Assembly (NCBI GenBank): GCA_009735695.1 | Contig: SRSL01000004.1 | Span: forward strand, 186,001-250,000 | DNA length: 64,000 nt | Direction: 5' to 3' | Source: Christiangramia bathymodioli | GTDB taxonomy: Bacteria > Bacteroidota > Bacteroidia > Flavobacteriales > Flavobacteriaceae | Part shown: positions 61,236 through 64,000 of the stretch, one piece after another | How the letters are laid out: each line of letters begins with the position of its first letter | How positions within the stretch are numbered: the stretch's first letter is position 1 | Made by a program: the position numbers and the translations under genes | Notes under the pieces: model-generated | Database searches by the model: none | The model's input: the letters and a program-made list of their open reading frames with translations, nothing else | What the model was told of the DNA's origin: nothing

Positions 61236-62231
61236 TTATGCCTTGCTTAAATCCTGTAATTTTTTAAAACTCTCAAATGCACTGCCAGACTCAAGGGATT
61301 CCCTTGCCGCCGCAAATCCTTCAGCAGGCTTCAGCCCGCGAGCCGTCGCGATAGCCATACCTGCATTGGCACAAACTACGTTTTTCTGTGCATCGGTGCC
61401 ATTTCCCTGAAGAATACCGGTTAAAATTTCCGCAGAACTTTCAATGCTTCCACCGCCAGCGATCTCTGATTCCTTCAGTTCATGAACTCCAAAATCTTCA
61501 GCTTTCAAAACCCTTTCAGAATCATTGCTGATACTTTTGGTAGCTCCGGTAAGCGAGATTTCATCATAGCCATCCAGCGCATGGAGTATGGTATAGTTCT
61601 TATCGGTATTTTGGTAAAGATACGCATACATTCGTGCCAGTTCAAGACTGAACACTCCAACCAGCTGATTCTTTGGGAATGCCGGATTCACCATGGGGCC
61701 CAGCATATTGAAAAATGTCTTAACCGCCAGGCTTTTTCGAACAGGTCCCACGTTTTTCATGGCCGGATGGAAAAGCGGGGCATGCAAGATACAAATATCA
61801 GCCTGGTCGATACATTTTTCCAGAAAACCAGGATCATTGCTGAACTTAATTCCGAGATATTCCATCACGTTAGAACTACCACTAACCGAGGAGACCCCGT
61901 AATTACCATGTTTGGCAACCTTTACACCGGCCCCGGCAGTGACAAATGATGAGGTGGTTGAAATATTGAAGGTGTCTTTCCCGTCGCCACCGGTTCCGCA
62001 AAGGTCGATGGCTTCGTAAGCAGAAAGGTCTACTTTAATGCATAATTCAAGCAGGGCATCGCGGAAGCCTTCCAGTTCCTCGATGGTAATGCTACGCATC
62101 ATATAAACGGTAAGAAAAGCCGCAATCTGCGTTTCGTTGTAAAGCCCTTCCGAAATATTGAAAATAACTTGTTTGGCCTCTTCTTTACTAATGGTTTCGT
62201 GATTGATCAATCTATTTAAAAGCTCTTTCAT
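61236..62231 (-). CDS. trpD: Anthranilate phosphoribosyltransferase
   Basis: 331 residues. The PRPP/Mg motif is DLCGTGGDGKDTFNISTTSSFV, with KHGNYGVSSVSGSSNVMEYLG, LHAPLFHPAMKNVGPVRKSL and GYDEISLTGATK. It joins anthranilate to PRPP. It is not fused with trpG. Upstream 109 bases contain the third repeat. Confidence 0.98.
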   Translation of the reverse strand: MKELLNRLINHETISKEEAKQVIFNISEGLYNETQIAAFLTVYMMRSITIEELEGFRDALLELCIKVDLSAYEAIDLCGTGGDGKDTFNISTTSSFVTAGAGVKVAKHGNYGVSSVSGSSNVMEYLGIKFSNDPGFLEKCIDQADICILHAPLFHPAMKNVGPVRKSLAVKTFFNMLGPMVNPAFPKNQLVGVFSLELARMYAYLYQNTDKNYTILHALDGYDEISLTGATKSISNDSERVLKAEDFGVHELKESEIAGGGSIESSAEILTGILQGNGTDAQKNVVCANAGMAIATARGLKPAEGFAAARESLESGSAFESFKKLQDLSKA

Positions 62232-62251
62232 TTTCTAGATTATCTTATATA

Positions 62252-62327
62252 CGTCAAGCTGAAGTTTGTTCAGCTTCCTGGAGATCATGACCTCTCGATT
62301 CCACTCGAGGTGACCATCCAGGATGAC
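62252..62327. repeat. Paired-hairpin intergenic repeat, copy 3 (between trpG and trpD)
   Basis: The block begins CGTCAAGCTGAA and ends AGGATGAC. AAGCTGAA/TTCAGCTT is its first hairpin; the second half is longer (CCTGGA...TCCAGG) and includes CCTCTCGA/CTCGAGG. It resembles the repeats at 56576 and 58477. Confidence 0.75.
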
Positions 62328-62340
62328 AAAATTTGGCAGT

Positions 62341-62964
62341 TTAAAGTATAGGCTTTTCTGATCCAGAAACATCCCTTTTCTCAGCATTATTTAGTACAGG
62401 ACCATTTACCCAATTCTTAATCATCTTTTTCCCATCAGGTGTAAGAACCGATTCGGGATGGAACTGAACTCCCCGAACATCGAATTCGGTATGTCTTAAC
62501 GACATGATCTCGCCTTTTTCATCATAGCTGGTCGCTTGCAGGCAGGAAGGAATATTTCGTTCAACTACCCAGGAATGATAGCGTCCAACCTGTAATTCTT
62601 TTTCAAGCCCTGCAAACAGGTATTCGTCATCGACGAACTGAACGATCTTGGTCGCAACCCCGTGATATACCTCGTCAAGGTTGAGCAGCTTTCCCCCGAA
62701 CACCTCGCCAATGGCCTGCATTCCCAGGCAAACCCCCAATATGCTTTTTGTGGGAGCATACTTTTCGATGATGGGTTTTAAAAGTCCTGCTTCATCTGGA
62801 ATTCCTGGTCCAGGAGATAATAGTATTTTATCGTATTCTTCTACTTCTTCCAGTTGCAGCTGATCATTTCGTTTGACGACCACTTTACATTCCAGTTCTT
62901 CCAGGTAATGCACCAGGTTATATACAAACGAATCGTAATTATCTATTACCAGTATCTTTTTCAT
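62341..62964 (-). CDS. trpG: Anthranilate/aminodeoxychorismate synthase component II (glutamine amidotransferase)
   Basis: 207 residues. Class I amidotransferase triad: Cys in ILGVCLGMQAIGEVF and His-Glu in GVQFHPESVLTP; opening ILVIDNYDSFVYNLVHYL is typical. It supplies ammonia from glutamine to TrpE and possibly to PabB. It starts 6 bases after the trpE stop. A C-terminal extra 20 residues (ENAEKRDVSGSEK) lie after the usual end. Confidence 0.97.
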   Translation of the reverse strand: MKKILVIDNYDSFVYNLVHYLEELECKVVVKRNDQLQLEEVEEYDKILLSPGPGIPDEAGLLKPIIEKYAPTKSILGVCLGMQAIGEVFGGKLLNLDEVYHGVATKIVQFVDDEYLFAGLEKELQVGRYHSWVVERNIPSCLQATSYDEKGEIMSLRHTEFDVRGVQFHPESVLTPDGKKMIKNWVNGPVLNNAEKRDVSGSEKPIL

Positions 62965-62970
62965 CTTTCT

Positions 62971-64000
62971 CTATATTTCTTCTGCAATTTCAAGAGCCTT
63001 GGTCAAAGCTCCCAGTTTATTGTAAACTTCCTGTAATTCATTTTCGGCCTTTGATTCCGAAACCACACCGGCTCCCGCCTGGTAATGCAGTTCATGGTTT
63101 TTACTCACGAAGGATCGTATGATAATCGCGTGATTGAAGTTGCCTTCAAAATCCATAAAACCTATAGCCCCGCCGTAGGCACTACGATTTACATTCTCAA
63201 GTTTTTCAATCAGTTTTAATGCCATTGGTTTTGGCGCGCCGCTAAGGGTTCCTGCCGGAAAAGTGTCGGCCACGATCTGGGGGGTAGGCACAGTTGAGTC
63301 TATCTTTCCAGTGACCTTGCTCACCAGGTGGATCACATGAGAAAAGAACTGAATTTCACGATAGGTTTCCACCTTTACATCGCTTCCGTTTCGGCTAAGA
63401 TCGTTACGGGCCAGGTCAACCAGCATCACATGTTCTGAATTTTCTTTCTGATCGGCAGCCAGTTCTTTAGCGACTTCTGCATCTTTTTCATCATTACCGG
63501 TTCGTTTGAAAGTTCCGGCAATAGGATGAATTTCGGCTCGGCCTTTATCCACTACCAGTTGTGCTTCAGGAGAACTTCCGAAGATCTTGAAATTGCCGTA
63601 ATCAAAATAAAAAAGGTAAGGAGAGGGGTTCACATTCCTCAATGCTCTATAAACATTGAATTCGTCACCTTTGAATTTCTGAGAGAACCTCCTGGAAAGG
63701 ACCAGCTGAAATACATCTCCGCGGTGACAATGCTCTTTTGCTTTTTCAACCACGGCTTTGTATTCATCATCGGTAAGATTTGAATATGGATCTTCAGACC
63801 TGTTGAAATTATAGGACGCGAAATTTTTTACCCTTAAGAGTTGTTCTATCTCCTCCAGCCGATCTTCAGACTCATAACTGTGATCAAAAATATAGGCCTC
63901 ATTCTTGAAGTGGTTGATCGCGATGATGTTCTGGTAAACCGCGTAATAGATATCCGGAATCTTTAGATCACTGCCTTTGGATTTTAGATCGACGTCTTCA
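62971..64000 (-). CDS. trpE: Anthranilate synthase component I (partial, N-terminus off the right edge)
   Basis: The frame is open from the stop at 62971 to base 64000, about 343 residues of the C-terminal part. Chorismate-binding motifs: [86 protein letters not shown] and [16 protein letters not shown]. It forms anthranilate from chorismate. The N-terminal tryptophan-binding LLES-like site and the promoter or attenuator lie beyond the window. Confidence 0.97.
   Translation of the reverse strand, partial: EDVDLKSKGSDLKIPDIYYAVYQNIIAINHFKNEAYIFDHSYESEDRLEEIEQLLRVKNFASYNFNRSEDPYSNLTDDEYKAVVEKAKEHCHRGDVFQLVLSRRFSQKFKGDEFNVYRALRNVNPSPYLFYFDYGNFKIFGSSPEAQLVVDKGRAEIHPIAGTFKRTGNDEKDAEVAKELAADQKENSEHVMLVDLARNDLSRNGSDVKVETYREIQFFSHVIHLVSKVTGKIDSTVPTPQIVADTFPAGTLSGAPKPMALKLIEKLENVNRSAYGGAIGFMDFEGNFNHAIIIRSFVSKNHELHYQAGAGVVSESKAENELQEVYNKLGALTKALEIAEEI

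Noticed and set aside
1-64000. CRISPR arrays, toxin-antitoxin pairs, restriction systems, insertion sequences or secondary-metabolite clusters
   Set aside because: No direct-repeat array, transposase, nuclease/methylase pair or multi-domain synthetase is seen on either strand.

Overview
The window looks like a chromosomal segment of a marine-type member of the Flavobacteriaceae, most like Gramella/Christiangramia as far as I can judge from recalled protein style; I could not run a search. Supporting signs are the many 'MKK...C' lipoproteins, TonB-linked and carboxypeptidase-regulatory-like proteins, DUF6702, DUF6503, DUF1573 and ribosomal protein THX families, a bacteroidetal valS/proS/ftsH neighbourhood, weak or absent Shine-Dalgarno sites, and repeated upstream TAnnTTTG boxes, the -7 element of Bacteroidetes promoters. 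There is no rRNA, CRISPR array, insertion sequence, integrase or prophage. Almost all of it is core-genome housekeeping.

Layout. 1-4.2 kb: an OMPP1/FadL-type porin (cut by the left edge), a Gly/Tyr/Trp-rich lipoprotein, proS, two identical tRNA-Glu(UUC) genes and rpsT. 4.2-11.5 kb: glsA-pepE, two tandem paralogous exported proteins, DUF6702 plus an M1 metallopeptidase, tatA and a PAP2 phosphatase. 11.5-24 kb: an O-methyltransferase, kynU, an SDR, a 51-aa membrane protein, a four-gene blue-light/photorepair operon with stop/start overlaps (flavin reductase, DUF2256 zinc finger, CRY-DASH, Fe-S photolyase), an old-yellow-enzyme reductase, kmo, msrA and a cysteine-less 'zinc ribbon' coiled-coil protein next to a Nif3-like gene. 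25.5-36.5 kb: lpxK, a TPR hybrid histidine kinase, gap, lipA, an ECF sigma factor coupled to a glycosyltransferase, a fasciclin lipoprotein, murB, an aminotransferase and DUF1573. 36.6-46.8 kb: valS, then an envelope-lipid group (LUD, cdsA, psd, ACBP) downstream of rsfS-ftsH, then birA, pyrE and a NUDIX gene. 46.7-57.6 kb: an M14 peptidase, a PQQ-type sugar dehydrogenase overlapping a TonB-dependent receptor, ddl-coaD divergent from PASTA-rluD, yaaA, a uracil-DNA-glycosylase-like gene, and two tiny genes including THX. 57.7-64 kb: the tryptophan operon trpE-G-D-C-F-B-A on the minus strand, with trpE running off the right edge.

How genes work together: kmo and kynU are two steps of tryptophan-to-quinolinate NAD synthesis, and the trp operon makes the precursor. 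The photolyase operon pairs two flavoproteins with a flavin reductase. The dehydrogenase/receptor pair suggests import of a cofactor or substrate for a periplasmic quinoprotein. Three short palindromic repeats of one family lie in gaps around and inside the trp operon, and one appears to supply the annotated ATG of the glycosylase-like gene.

Several starts were moved from the longest reading frame because a TAnnTTTG box or family alignment places the start downstream (kynU, valS, tatA, lpxK, msrA, ddl, PASTA, yaaA, DUF1573). Four genes too short for ordinary ORF calling were added at 15175, 18282, 57321 and 57459. No gene-free stretch exceeds about 300 bases once these and the tRNAs are included.
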